Source: an uncultured bacterium (GTDB lineage: Bacteria; Vulcanimicrobiota; Xenobia; Xenobiales; Xenobiaceae). Taken from it: a DNA stretch of 64,000 nucleotides. Of the stretch, positions 26,717-35,632 are shown piece after piece. Below the pieces are notes generated by a model, which was not told the DNA's origin, did not search any database, and saw only the letters and a program-made list of their open reading frames with translations. The translations under genes and the position numbers were made by a program. Numbering within the stretch: the stretch's first letter is position 1; every line of letters begins with the position of its first letter. The DNA is taken from positions 59,721 to 123,720 of the forward strand of contig CAKUBG010000002.1 in NCBI GenBank assembly GCA_934636825.1. Direction: 5' to 3'.

Positions 26717-27616
26717 ATGGCACAGAAGCAAAGACTCCGCAGAACTATGATGTTTGTGCCGGGAAATAATCCCGGTATGATGAGAGACGCCCATATTTAC
26801 GGTTCTGACTCTCTCATGTTTGACCTTGAAGACTCCGTATCTATGGCCGAAAAAGATGCCGCCAGACAGCTCGTCTATCAAGCCATAAAAACTATCGATT
26901 ACGGCAACACTGAAATTGTTGTCCGCATAAATCCTTTAGACACGCCTTACGGCAGAGCCGACGTAGAAGCGATGGTCGCCGCCGGAGCTCACGTTTTGCG
27001 TATGCCCAAGACTGAAACTCCCAAAGATATTACCGATTGCGAAGCCGTCATTGAAGAGATGGAGAAAAAGCACGGCCGTCCAACAGGAGATACTCTCATG
27101 ATGGCCGCCATTGAGGGAGCTTTGGGTGTAGTTAATGCTTACCAAATAGCTACCGCTTCGCAAAGATTGATCGGTATAGCCTTAGGTGCCGAAGATTTTT
27201 GCGCCAATATGAAATGCCAGCGCACCAAAACTGGCGCTGAGCTTCAATTAGCTCGTCAGACTATCGTTTTAGCAGCCCGTGCTGCCGGCATTGACGCTTT
27301 GGATACAGTTTATTCCGACGTCAATAACGAAGAGCAATTACTTTACGAAGCCAGACTTATTAAAGACTTGGGCTTTGATGGCAAGAGTGTAATTAACCCA
27401 CGCCAAATAGCTCCCGTTCATTCTGTTTTCAATCCTACTGCCAAAGATATTGAGAAGGCTAAGCGAGTTGTAGCCGCCATTAAAGAAGCTGAAGCTAAAG
27501 GCTCCGGTGTAATCAGCTTAAATGGTAAAATGGTCGATAAGCCCGTCGCCATTAGAGCTCAAAGAGTTATCGAATTGGCCATCATTTCAGGAATCATTTC
27601 CCCTTCGGAGGTATAA
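26717..27616 (+). CDS. citE: Citrate lyase beta subunit (citryl-ACP lyase)
   Basis: This 299-residue TIM-barrel subunit cleaves citryl-ACP to oxaloacetate and acetyl-ACP. Landmarks are RRTMMFVPGNNPGMM, the magnesium-binding FDLEDSVSMAEKD, the IVVRINPLDTPYG strand and IGIALGAEDFCANMK. ATG at 26717 has GGAAG 12 bases upstream; a GTG four codons earlier has no spaced site. It follows citD by 25 bases and precedes citF by 5. Confidence 0.96.
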   Translation: MAQKQRLRRTMMFVPGNNPGMMRDAHIYGSDSLMFDLEDSVSMAEKDAARQLVYQAIKTIDYGNTEIVVRINPLDTPYGRADVEAMVAAGAHVLRMPKTETPKDITDCEAVIEEMEKKHGRPTGDTLMMAAIEGALGVVNAYQIATASQRLIGIALGAEDFCANMKCQRTKTGAELQLARQTIVLAARAAGIDALDTVYSDVNNEEQLLYEARLIKDLGFDGKSVINPRQIAPVHSVFNPTAKDIEKAKRVVAAIKEAEAKGSGVISLNGKMVDKPVAIRAQRVIELAIISGIISPSEV

Positions 27617-27621
27617 CGAAC

Positions 27622-29178
27622 ATGAAGAACCTTATCGGACATGAAATTCCAGAACAGGTGGCAGCAGAACTCGGTCTGGGCATTTACGGCGTTGATGTCG
27701 ATCCTCGCGTTGCGGAAAAAGATCCTACTCCGCTTCCCGAGCGTGAAAAGAAAAATAACAAAATTGTCGCTTCTATAGAAGAGGCCGTGAAGCTCTGCGG
27801 CTTAAAAGACGGCATGACTATCTCTTTTCACCATCACTTCCGCAATGGCGATCAAGTGCTCAACCAAGTTATGGATGTTTTGGCCAAAATGGGCTTTAAG
27901 AACTTGCGTATCGCCTCTTCCTCTTTAACTAGCGTTCACGCTCCTTTAGTTGAGCATATCAAAAATGGCGTTGTTTCCCACATTGAAAGTTCCGGTTGCC
28001 GCGGTCGTTTAGCCGATGAAATTTCTCGCGGTATTATGGATGAACCGGTTATCTTCCGCTCCCACGGCGGACGCGCTGCTGCCATTGCCGACGGTAAATT
28101 GCATATCGACGTAGCTTTCTTAGGAGCTCCCGTTTCCGACGCTTACGGCAACGCCAGCGGTGTATGCTTGGACGAAAACGTAGAAGGTGTAGCCGAATGC
28201 GGTAGTCTCGGTTACGCTAAAGTTGACGCCCAATACGCCGACAAAACTATTATTATTACTAACAAAATCGTAAAGTATCCTAACGCCGTGCAAAGCATTG
28301 AGGGCACTTTGGTAGATTATGTAGTGCTGGTCGATTCAATTGGCGATCCTTCCAAAATTTCTGCCGGAGCCGCTCGCTTCACTAGCAATCCGCGTGACTT
28401 AATGATCGCCGAAACTGCAGCCAAAGTTATTATCAATTCTGGCTACTTCCGCGACGGCATGTCTTTGCAAACTGGTACCGGCGGCGCTTCTTTGGCTGTA
28501 ACTCGCTTCTTGGCCGATTCCATGATCGAAAAAGGGGTTAAAGCTCGTTTCGCTTTGGGCGGTATTACCGGTCAAATCGTCAAATTACACGAGCAAGGTT
28601 TAATCGAGACTCTTTGGGACGTCCAAGACTTCGATACCGAAGCGGCCTCTTCTCTGCGTCGTAATCCCAATCACCACGAAGTTGACGGCGTATTATACGC
28701 TACACCTTTCAACAGAGGTTCGATTTTAAATCAACTCGATATCGTGGTACTTTCCGCTTTGGAAATTGACGTCAACTTCAACGTCAACGTATTGACCGGT
28801 TCTGACGGCGTCATTCGCGGCGCCATTGGCGGCCATCCTGACACAGCTAAAGGCGCCGATTTAGCCATTATCGTTTCTCCTTTGATTCGCGGCCGCATTC
28901 CTTGTGTACGTGATAAAGTGAGCACTATTTGTACTGATGGCCATGATTGCGACGTTTTAGTTACAGATGTAGGTATTGCAGTCAATCCCAATCGCCCTGA
29001 AGTAAAAGAGCGTTTGGTAGCAGCCGGTATGAAAGTTTACGATATTCACGAACTTAAAGAAATGGCCGAAAAAGTCGTGGGTAAACCTGATGACTTAGAG
29101 TTTACCGACAAAATCGTCGCTGTAGTAACAGCTCCCGACGGCACTATTTTGGATTTGGTTCACGGTGTTACCGATTAG
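27622..29178 (+). CDS. citF: Citrate lyase alpha subunit (citrate:acetyl-ACP transferase)
   Basis: This 518-residue CoA-transferase-fold subunit exchanges acetyl for citryl on the acyl carrier protein. The N-terminal MTISFHHHFRNGDQVLNQV, ESSGCRGRLADEISRG and FRSHGGRAAAI blocks are typical, as is the late MSLQTGTGGASLAVTRFL. Length is normal (about 510). GGAGG lies 11 bases before ATG. Its 3' end overlaps citX by 14 bases, indicating coupled translation. Confidence 0.97.
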   Translation: MKNLIGHEIPEQVAAELGLGIYGVDVDPRVAEKDPTPLPEREKKNNKIVASIEEAVKLCGLKDGMTISFHHHFRNGDQVLNQVMDVLAKMGFKNLRIASSSLTSVHAPLVEHIKNGVVSHIESSGCRGRLADEISRGIMDEPVIFRSHGGRAAAIADGKLHIDVAFLGAPVSDAYGNASGVCLDENVEGVAECGSLGYAKVDAQYADKTIIITNKIVKYPNAVQSIEGTLVDYVVLVDSIGDPSKISAGAARFTSNPRDLMIAETAAKVIINSGYFRDGMSLQTGTGGASLAVTRFLADSMIEKGVKARFALGGITGQIVKLHEQGLIETLWDVQDFDTEAASSLRRNPNHHEVDGVLYATPFNRGSILNQLDIVVLSALEIDVNFNVNVLTGSDGVIRGAIGGHPDTAKGADLAIIVSPLIRGRIPCVRDKVSTICTDGHDCDVLVTDVGIAVNPNRPEVKERLVAAGMKVYDIHELKEMAEKVVGKPDDLEFTDKIVAVVTAPDGTILDLVHGVTD

Positions 29179-29689
29179 CGGACCACAAATAGAACTGGAA
29201 TTGCTGCTGGCAAGTCGCGACCAACGTTGCGCTTTTCAGCAGCAACTTCTCAAGCAATATCATTTACCCCTCGTCAGCTTTATGGTCAATATGCCGGGGC
29301 CTGTTAAAAGGTGTCCTTTAAGTGAAAAGCTTCATGCTTTGGGATGCTTCGAATTAAAGAAAGCTTTAAATTCAAAGCTTATTTGGAGCACGGTAAGAGT
29401 ATTGGATACAGGCTGCGAGGGGTATTTTGTAGTTGATTTAGAGGCTACAAAATTAAAGCGCTTGACTTGCAATTTGGAGGGCACCCATCCTCTAGGACGC
29501 TTGTGGGATTTTGATGTACATACCGAACAAGGCCAAGTAAGTCGTACTCAATTAGATATTGTTCCCCGCACTTGTCTTATTTGCAACAATCCAGCTCCGG
29601 TGTGCGCCCGCAGCCGAGCCCATAGCGTTGAAGAACTTTTGAGCCATATACAAAAAATGGCCAACCAATATTTCGGAGAATCTACCTAA
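29165..29689 (+). CDS. citX: Apo-citrate lyase phosphoribosyl-dephospho-CoA transferase
   Basis: This 174-residue enzyme moves the prosthetic group onto Ser14 of CitD. Family blocks are the N-terminal LLASRDQRCAFQQQLL, VSFMVNMPGPVKR, the GRLWDFDVHTEQG stretch and RTCLICNNPAPVCARSRAHS with its cysteines. Start is GTG at 29165 inside the citF end; the ribosome site is weak, so it probably relies on coupling. It lies in the expected place between citF and the activation genes. Confidence 0.9.
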   Translation: MLPISGPQIELELLLASRDQRCAFQQQLLKQYHLPLVSFMVNMPGPVKRCPLSEKLHALGCFELKKALNSKLIWSTVRVLDTGCEGYFVVDLEATKLKRLTCNLEGTHPLGRLWDFDVHTEQGQVSRTQLDIVPRTCLICNNPAPVCARSRAHSVEELLSHIQKMANQYFGEST

Positions 29690-29692
29690 AAA

Positions 29693-30730
29693 GTGGAAAA
29701 TGAAATTTTTGCTCCGCTGCAATTAAACTTAATATCCGATTCAGAAAGACAGCGTTTGGCAGCTTTTTTAGCTCAAGCTGAACTGCGTTTAGACGAAAAT
29801 TTGCAGTATTATGCCGTGTTATGCAATACACAAGGCGAGATTATCTGCGGCGGAGGCTTCGATGGCAACATTATAAAATGTGTGGCCGTTTCGGAAGCAG
29901 CTCGCGGCCTTGGTTTGGTAAATACTCTTATTTCGCACTTACGTTCCGAAATTGTCAGTCGCGGAGCCGACAATATTTTTGTGTACACTAAGCCTGAGAA
30001 CAAACATATTTTCGAAAGTTTGGCTTTTTATACTGTCGGTACTTCCCCAAGAGCCATTTTGTTAGAAAGCTCCAAGCGAGGTATAGTACGCTTAAAAAAT
30101 GGCTTAGCTAAGCACAAGAAGCCGGGAATCAACGGCGCTATTGTAATGAATGCCAATCCCTTTACACTTGGCCACCTTTATTTAGTTCAAGAAGCAGCCA
30201 AACGCTGTGACAACTTGTATGTCTTTCCCGTGCGAGCCGACCGTTCCGAATTTCCCTACAAAGATCGCTATCGCTTGGTGGAAGAAGGCTGCGCTTGCCT
30301 GGACAATGTTGAAATTTTAGACGGTGGCAACTATATCATTTCCGGAGCCACTTTTCCCACCTACTTTTTGAAGCAAATGGGCCAAGCTGCCCAGACACAA
30401 GCCCAACTGGTGTTGGATATTTTTGCTCGCCATATAGCTCCAAGCTTAGATATTAAAATACGTTTTGTAGGCAGCGAGCCGCTCGATCCTTTTACCCAAA
30501 CTTTTAACGAAACAATGCTCCAAATTTTGCCACTCCACGCCATAAAAGTTGAGGTTATCGAGCGCTTGCAAAGTAATGGACAACCAGTTAGCGCCAGTCG
30601 TGTTCGCACTTTATTGAAAGAAAATCGCTTGGCCGAAACCCAAAGCTTGGTGCCACCATCCACATTTGCTTATTTTGCTACACCTGCAGGCCAAAAAGTT
30701 ATAGCCTCGCTCCGTCAACGCCAATCATGA
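29693..30730 (+). CDS. citC: Citrate lyase ligase ([citrate (pro-3S)-lyase] synthetase)
   Basis: This 345-residue enzyme acetylates the thiol of the CitD prosthetic group with ATP and acetate, switching the lyase on. An N-terminal GNAT-like part (GFDGNIIKCVAVSEAARGLG) precedes the nucleotidylyltransferase domain, which has the T/HxGH-type motif NANPFTLGHLYLVQ and a C-terminal SASRVRTLL (ISSTxVR-type). Start is GTG at 29693, 3 bases after citX. It overlaps citG by 4 bases (ATGA). Confidence 0.93.
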   Translation: MENEIFAPLQLNLISDSERQRLAAFLAQAELRLDENLQYYAVLCNTQGEIICGGGFDGNIIKCVAVSEAARGLGLVNTLISHLRSEIVSRGADNIFVYTKPENKHIFESLAFYTVGTSPRAILLESSKRGIVRLKNGLAKHKKPGINGAIVMNANPFTLGHLYLVQEAAKRCDNLYVFPVRADRSEFPYKDRYRLVEEGCACLDNVEILDGGNYIISGATFPTYFLKQMGQAAQTQAQLVLDIFARHIAPSLDIKIRFVGSEPLDPFTQTFNETMLQILPLHAIKVEVIERLQSNGQPVSASRVRTLLKENRLAETQSLVPPSTFAYFATPAGQKVIASLRQRQS

Positions 30731-31680
30731 GCCAGCCCGACCGAGTGAGTACATATGTAGCTGAGTGCGCCCTGGAAGCTTTGCTTTTGGAAGTGGCCGC
30801 GACTCCTAAACCTGGCTTGGTGGATAGGCGCAATAATGGCGCTCACCGCGATATGAATTTTTATACCTTTATCCGGAGCGCCCTAAGTTTGCGCCCACAC
30901 TTTGCTCTTATGGCCCAAGCTGGACAAGATCTAGCTGAAAAGCCTCCGCAAGAGCTTTTTAACCAAGTGCGCAGCTTGGGCTTAGAGGCCGAAAAAGCTA
31001 TGTTTGCGGCCACTGATAATATCAATACCCACAAGGGCGCACTCTTTGCCCTGGGCCTTTTGTGTGCGGCGGCAGGCCGGGCTTGCTGCACACAAAAAGC
31101 CAACAAGTCGGGCTGGCGACCCGCTGCGCTGGGCCAATTCGTTGCCCAAATGAGCCAAGGGCTCTGTAGTCGCGAATTGGCCGACCTAAATACGCTCGCA
31201 GCGCAGGCCACCAACGCAAGCCAAGCAACAGGCGCCGTATCACTTACCAAAGCTGAACAAAATGCTAAAGTGCAAACAGCTTCAGCGCTAACGCATGGAC
31301 AGCGTATGTATTTGCGATACGGCGCCTGCGGGGCTCGCGGTCAAGCTGAAAGCGGTTTTGCTCAGGTAATCGATAAATATTTGCCTTACCTGAGAAGCCT
31401 CAAAAAACAACAGCTTGACCAAGACGAGATATTGGTGCGCACGCTCTTAATGATTGGCGCCGACTTAGATGATACTAATATTCTCAACCGAGTCGGCGCC
31501 AATAAGGCCGCCTGGGCCAAGGAAGCCTGCGCTGCGCTACACGAGCACTACACATACGAGGCTGCCTGCCGCTTGGACGATTTGTTTATAAAAGAGCGGA
31601 TTAGCCCCGGTGGCTCAGCCGATCTTTTAAGCGTAACTATATTTTTAGATAAACTGGCGGCCTCGGAAAAATATTTTTAA
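30727..31680 (+). CDS. citG: Triphosphoribosyl-dephospho-CoA synthase
   Basis: This 317-residue enzyme makes the precursor of the citrate lyase prosthetic group from ATP and dephospho-CoA. The family signatures are EVAATPKPGLVDRRNNGAH, NTHKGALFALGLL and YGACGARGQAESGF. Length is about normal. Its GC content, in particular between about 31,000 and 31,600, is visibly higher than in the rest of the operon, with many GCC and GGC codons. It overlaps citC by four bases, so the operon is tightly coupled to this point. Confidence 0.93.
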   Translation: MSQPDRVSTYVAECALEALLLEVAATPKPGLVDRRNNGAHRDMNFYTFIRSALSLRPHFALMAQAGQDLAEKPPQELFNQVRSLGLEAEKAMFAATDNINTHKGALFALGLLCAAAGRACCTQKANKSGWRPAALGQFVAQMSQGLCSRELADLNTLAAQATNASQATGAVSLTKAEQNAKVQTASALTHGQRMYLRYGACGARGQAESGFAQVIDKYLPYLRSLKKQQLDQDEILVRTLLMIGADLDDTNILNRVGANKAAWAKEACAALHEHYTYEAACRLDDLFIKERISPGGSADLLSVTIFLDKLAASEKYF

Positions 31681-31797
31681 CATTTAATCTTTTTGGTAGT
31701 AGGCTTTTTGCTTATATGACGAATTAACAGCGTTATTCGTGCAGAAACATCACTAAAATTGCTGCAGACGGATAGGAAACCAAGGAGGAAGAACCAC

Positions 31798-34062
31798 ATG
31801 GTGGAAGTTATCAAAAAGGGCGCTTACTTAGTAGACGGTCAGATAATCTACGCAGACCAAGCTCAAGGAATGGCTGCCCCGGATGAAGCTCGCGAGAAAA
31901 CTATCGCCTATTCTATCTTGAGGCACCACAACGTCAGTTCAGATCCTAAGCATCTGAGGATAAAATTTGACGCCCTTATCTCCCACGACATTACCTTTGT
32001 AGGCATTATCCAGACGGCTAAAGCCTCCGGTCTCAAAGAATTCCCCGTTCCCTACGCTATGACCAATTGCCATAACAGCCTCTGCGCTGTCGGCGGCACC
32101 ATCAATGAAGATGATCATGCCTTTGGTCTCTCTGCAGCAAAAAAATACGGCGGCATCTACGTACCGGCCAATCAAGCTGTAATTCACCAATATGCCCGCG
32201 AGCGCTTGGCCGGCTGTGGCAAAATGATCTTAGGTTCAGATAGTCACACTCGCTACGGTTCCTACGGTACTATGGGCGTAGGCGAAGGCGGCGGCGAATT
32301 AGTAAAGCAATTACTTAAAAATACTTACGATGTAGCCGCTCCTCAAGTAGTTTTGGTTTATCTCGACGGTAAGCTTAAAAAAGGCGTCGGCCCTCAAGAT
32401 GTAGCTATCGCTTTAGTAGGTGCCACTTTCCCCAATGGCGATGTAAAAAATAAAGTTTTGGAATTTGTAGGCCCTGGCGTCAAAACTCTCAGCAACGACT
32501 TGAGAATCGGTATCGACGTTATGACTACCGAAACTTCCTGCCTCTCTTCTATCTGGGAAACTGACGAAACTACCAAAGAGTTTTACGAAATTGTCGGTCG
32601 TCCCGAAGACTACAAAGAGCTTAAGCCCGGCAATGGCGCCTATTACGATATGGTTGTTCATATCGACTTGAGCAAGATCGAATCTATGATCGCTCTGCCT
32701 TTCCACCCCTCCAAAGCTTACACTATCCACCAATTGCAAGCCGATCCGGAAGGCATCTTTACCAAGATCGAAGCTGATTGCAACAAGCAATTGGGTGGCA
32801 AAGTCACTCTCGATTTACACCATTGCATAAATGAAGATGGTAAGGTAACTTGTGATCAGGGCGTAATTGTTGGTTGCTCCGGCGGTATGTACGAAAATAT
32901 CGTAGAAGCGGCAGCAATTCTCAAAGATCAAAGCATTGGCAACGGCTACTTTGATATGAGCGTCTATCCTTCTTCTATGCCTATCGGCTTAGCTATCACT
33001 AAAGACGGTACCGCCGCCACCTTGATGGAAGCTGGTTGTGTAATTAAGCCCGCTTTCTGCGGCCCTTGCTTTGGCGCTGGCGACACTCCCGCCAACAACG
33101 CTTTGTCTATCCGCCACGCTACCCGCAACTTTGCTAACCGCGAAGGTTCCAAGCCCGGTAATGGCCAGATTTCTGCCGTAGCCTTGATGGACGCTCGCTC
33201 TATTGCCGCTACTGCCGCCAATAAGGGCGTACTTACTGCCGCTACCGACTTTGACTATGTAGAGCCTACTCCCGAGCAACTTAAATACCACTTTGACGGC
33301 AGTGTCTATGCCAAGCGTTGTTACGAAGGTTTTGGTAAGGCCGATCCTACCGCTGAGCTGCGCTACGGCCCCAACATTAAAGACTGGCCCCACATGCCCG
33401 CTTTAGAGGACGATCTTTTAGTCAAGCTTTGCGCCGTTATTCATGACGATGTAACTACCACCGACGAGTTGATTCCTTCGGGTGAAACTTCTTCTTATCG
33501 CTCCAATCCTATCGGCCTTTCCGAATTTGCTCTTTCCCGCCGCGTCCCCGAATATGTAGGTCGCTCCAAACAAGTCAGAGCTTTGGAAGAAGCCAAATTA
33601 GCTGGCGAGAAGCCCGAAGAAGTCGTAAATATTTTAGCTAAAGTTGGCGGCGATTTGGCCAAAACGACTATCGGTTCTTGCGTATTTGCTCATCGTCCCG
33701 GTGATGGTTCAGCTCGCGAACAAGCCGCTTCTTGCCAAAAAGTATTGGGCGGATTCGCCAATATTTGCTACGAGTATGCTACAAAGCGTTATCGCAGCAA
33801 TTGTATCAACTGGGGTATCGTGCCCTTTACTATGGATAAGAACGTGCCTTTCAACTACGAAGACGGCGACTATGTTTACATTCCCGGCGTTAAAGAAGGT
33901 ATCCTTAAAGGCCAAGAAGAGTTCGAAGCCAAGGTTATCCGCAAAGACGGCTCTGTCCACGATCTCAAATTAGAGTGTAAAGGCCTTACCGAAGATGAAA
34001 AGCTCATCCTCAAGGAAGGCTGCCTGATGAATTACTACGCTGCCGGTTATGGCAAAGCCTAG
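31798..34062 (+). CDS. Aconitase-family hydratase (YbhJ-like clade)
   Basis: This 754-residue enzyme has the aconitase layout with all three [4Fe-4S] ligands: VGCSGGMYEN and KPAFCGPCFGAGD. The swivel-domain block RSNCINWGIVPF is near the end. Its length and blocks fit the 'hydratase' group that includes E. coli YbhJ rather than AcnA or AcnB. A perfect AAGGAGG stands 9 bases before ATG at 31798. With isocitrate dehydrogenase next, conversion of citrate to isocitrate is the likely role; a related hydroxy-acid substrate is possible. A 117-base gap separates it from citG. Confidence 0.85.
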   Translation: MVEVIKKGAYLVDGQIIYADQAQGMAAPDEAREKTIAYSILRHHNVSSDPKHLRIKFDALISHDITFVGIIQTAKASGLKEFPVPYAMTNCHNSLCAVGGTINEDDHAFGLSAAKKYGGIYVPANQAVIHQYARERLAGCGKMILGSDSHTRYGSYGTMGVGEGGGELVKQLLKNTYDVAAPQVVLVYLDGKLKKGVGPQDVAIALVGATFPNGDVKNKVLEFVGPGVKTLSNDLRIGIDVMTTETSCLSSIWETDETTKEFYEIVGRPEDYKELKPGNGAYYDMVVHIDLSKIESMIALPFHPSKAYTIHQLQADPEGIFTKIEADCNKQLGGKVTLDLHHCINEDGKVTCDQGVIVGCSGGMYENIVEAAAILKDQSIGNGYFDMSVYPSSMPIGLAITKDGTAATLMEAGCVIKPAFCGPCFGAGDTPANNALSIRHATRNFANREGSKPGNGQISAVALMDARSIAATAANKGVLTAATDFDYVEPTPEQLKYHFDGSVYAKRCYEGFGKADPTAELRYGPNIKDWPHMPALEDDLLVKLCAVIHDDVTTTDELIPSGETSSYRSNPIGLSEFALSRRVPEYVGRSKQVRALEEAKLAGEKPEEVVNILAKVGGDLAKTTIGSCVFAHRPGDGSAREQAASCQKVLGGFANICYEYATKRYRSNCINWGIVPFTMDKNVPFNYEDGDYVYIPGVKEGILKGQEEFEAKVIRKDGSVHDLKLECKGLTEDEKLILKEGCLMNYYAAGYGKA

Positions 34063-34098
34063 GTTATAAAAGCAATACTGTTCAAGGAGAAACAAAAC

Positions 34099-35313
34099 GT
34101 GACTAAGATCCAAATGGCCACTCCTCTGGTTGAGATGGATGGCGATGAGATGACCCGCATTCTTTGGCAAATGATCAAAGATAAGCTTATCCTTCCTTAC
34201 GTCGATCTTAAAACTGAGTATTACGACCTCGGTTTGCTCAATCGCAACGCTACCAAAGACCAGGTAACTGTCGATTCCGCCAAAGCTACCAAAAAGTATG
34301 GCGTAGCCGTAAAGTGCGCTACCATCACTCCCAACAAACAGCGTATGCAAGAGTATCCTCAGCTCACCGAGATGTGGAAATCTCCCAATGGCACTATCCG
34401 TTCTATTTTGGACGGCACGGTCTTCCGCGTACCTATTGTCATTCCGGCTATTAAGGCTGTAGTAAAAAACTGGCAAAAGCCCATTACTATTGCCCGTCAT
34501 GCTTATGGCGACGTATACAAATCAGTAGATATGTATACTCACGAGCCCGGCGAATGCACCATGACTTTCAAGGGCGTCAGTGGCGAAGAGAAAACTTTAT
34601 TGGTACAAAAAGTAGATGGCCCGGCCATTTGGCAAGGTGCTCACAATAAAGAAAAATCGATTCGTTCTTTTGCTAAGTCTTGCTTCCAGTACGCTATCGA
34701 TACGAAACAAGATCTTTGGTTCTCTACCAAAGACACTATTGCCAAAATCTACGACGGCGCTTTCAAAACTATTTTCGAAGAAGAATTCGAAAATTACAAA
34801 GCTAAGTTCGAAGAATTAGGCATCACCTATTTCTATACTTTGATCGACGACGCCGTAGCTCGCGTTATTCGCTCTCAAGGTGGCTTTATTTGGGCTTGTA
34901 AGAATTACGACGGCGACGTAATGTCCGATATGGTTTCTACCGCCTTCGGATCTTTGGCTATGATGACTTCTGTTTTGATTGCTCCCGACGGTACTACCGA
35001 ATACGAAGCTGCTCACGGTACAGTCACCAGACATTACTATCGCCACCTTAAAGGCGAAGCTACTTCTACCAACCCTATGGCTACTATTTTTGCTTGGTCT
35101 GGCGCCTTGAAAAAACGCGGCGAACTGGACAAGTTGCCTGAATTGGTAGCTTTTGGCCAAAAATTAGAAGAAGCTTGCTTCGAAACTCTCAATGATGGCA
35201 TTATGACTAAAGACTTAGTCAACTTAGTTGAACCTGGCTTTAAGGCTACTGCCGTCAATTCCGAAGAGTTCTTAGATGCTATTGCCAAGAGATTGGAAGC
35301 CAAGTTAGTTTAA
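34099..35313 (+). CDS. icd: NADP-dependent isocitrate dehydrogenase, eukaryotic (dimeric) type
   Basis: This 404-residue enzyme oxidises isocitrate to 2-oxoglutarate. It is the type II dimeric form: PLVEMDGDEMTRILWQMIKD, KSPNGTIRSILDGTVFR, the TPNKQRMQEY loop, the metal aspartates in YDGDVMSDMVSTAFGSLAMM and AAHGTVTRHYYRH, where the histidine and arginine residues mark NADP use. GGAG lies 10 bases before the GTG start. It follows the hydratase by 36 bases, making a citrate-to-2-oxoglutarate pair for glutamate synthesis. Confidence 0.95.
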   Translation: MTKIQMATPLVEMDGDEMTRILWQMIKDKLILPYVDLKTEYYDLGLLNRNATKDQVTVDSAKATKKYGVAVKCATITPNKQRMQEYPQLTEMWKSPNGTIRSILDGTVFRVPIVIPAIKAVVKNWQKPITIARHAYGDVYKSVDMYTHEPGECTMTFKGVSGEEKTLLVQKVDGPAIWQGAHNKEKSIRSFAKSCFQYAIDTKQDLWFSTKDTIAKIYDGAFKTIFEEEFENYKAKFEELGITYFYTLIDDAVARVIRSQGGFIWACKNYDGDVMSDMVSTAFGSLAMMTSVLIAPDGTTEYEAAHGTVTRHYYRHLKGEATSTNPMATIFAWSGALKKRGELDKLPELVAFGQKLEEACFETLNDGIMTKDLVNLVEPGFKATAVNSEEFLDAIAKRLEAKLV

Positions 35314-35368
35314 GCTCTCGAAGCAATGTTATTAAGCCTAAATTTACGGCTTAGCTAACAAAATAAAG

Positions 35369-35410
35369 AGCCTGTCTCCACCTAAAGTGTTGGGATAGGC
35401 TTTTTATTTT
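35369..35410 (+). terminator. Terminator of the citrate / isocitrate block
   Basis: AGCCTGTCTCCA pairs imperfectly with TGGGATAGGCT and is followed by TTTTATTTT. The remaining sequence to 35632 holds another small hairpin, GCATTG-TGAGA-CAATGC at 35499-35515, upstream of the next gene. Confidence 0.7.
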
Positions 35411-35632
35411 GATAAAAATTTCCAAGTTGATACTTTGGCAAAGCCTACTTAAAAAGTGCAAAAGCAGGAGTTAGTAAACAGATAACTAAGACTCTGCAGC
35501 ATTGTGAGACAATGCATTGACCTTTAAAGAAGGCAATAAAAGTATGAGAAAGCAAAAATTGTTTATCTAAAAAATCAATCAATGCTTATCAGAGATTGTC
35601 TGAATGAAGATAGCAATTTTGCATAGACGTCA

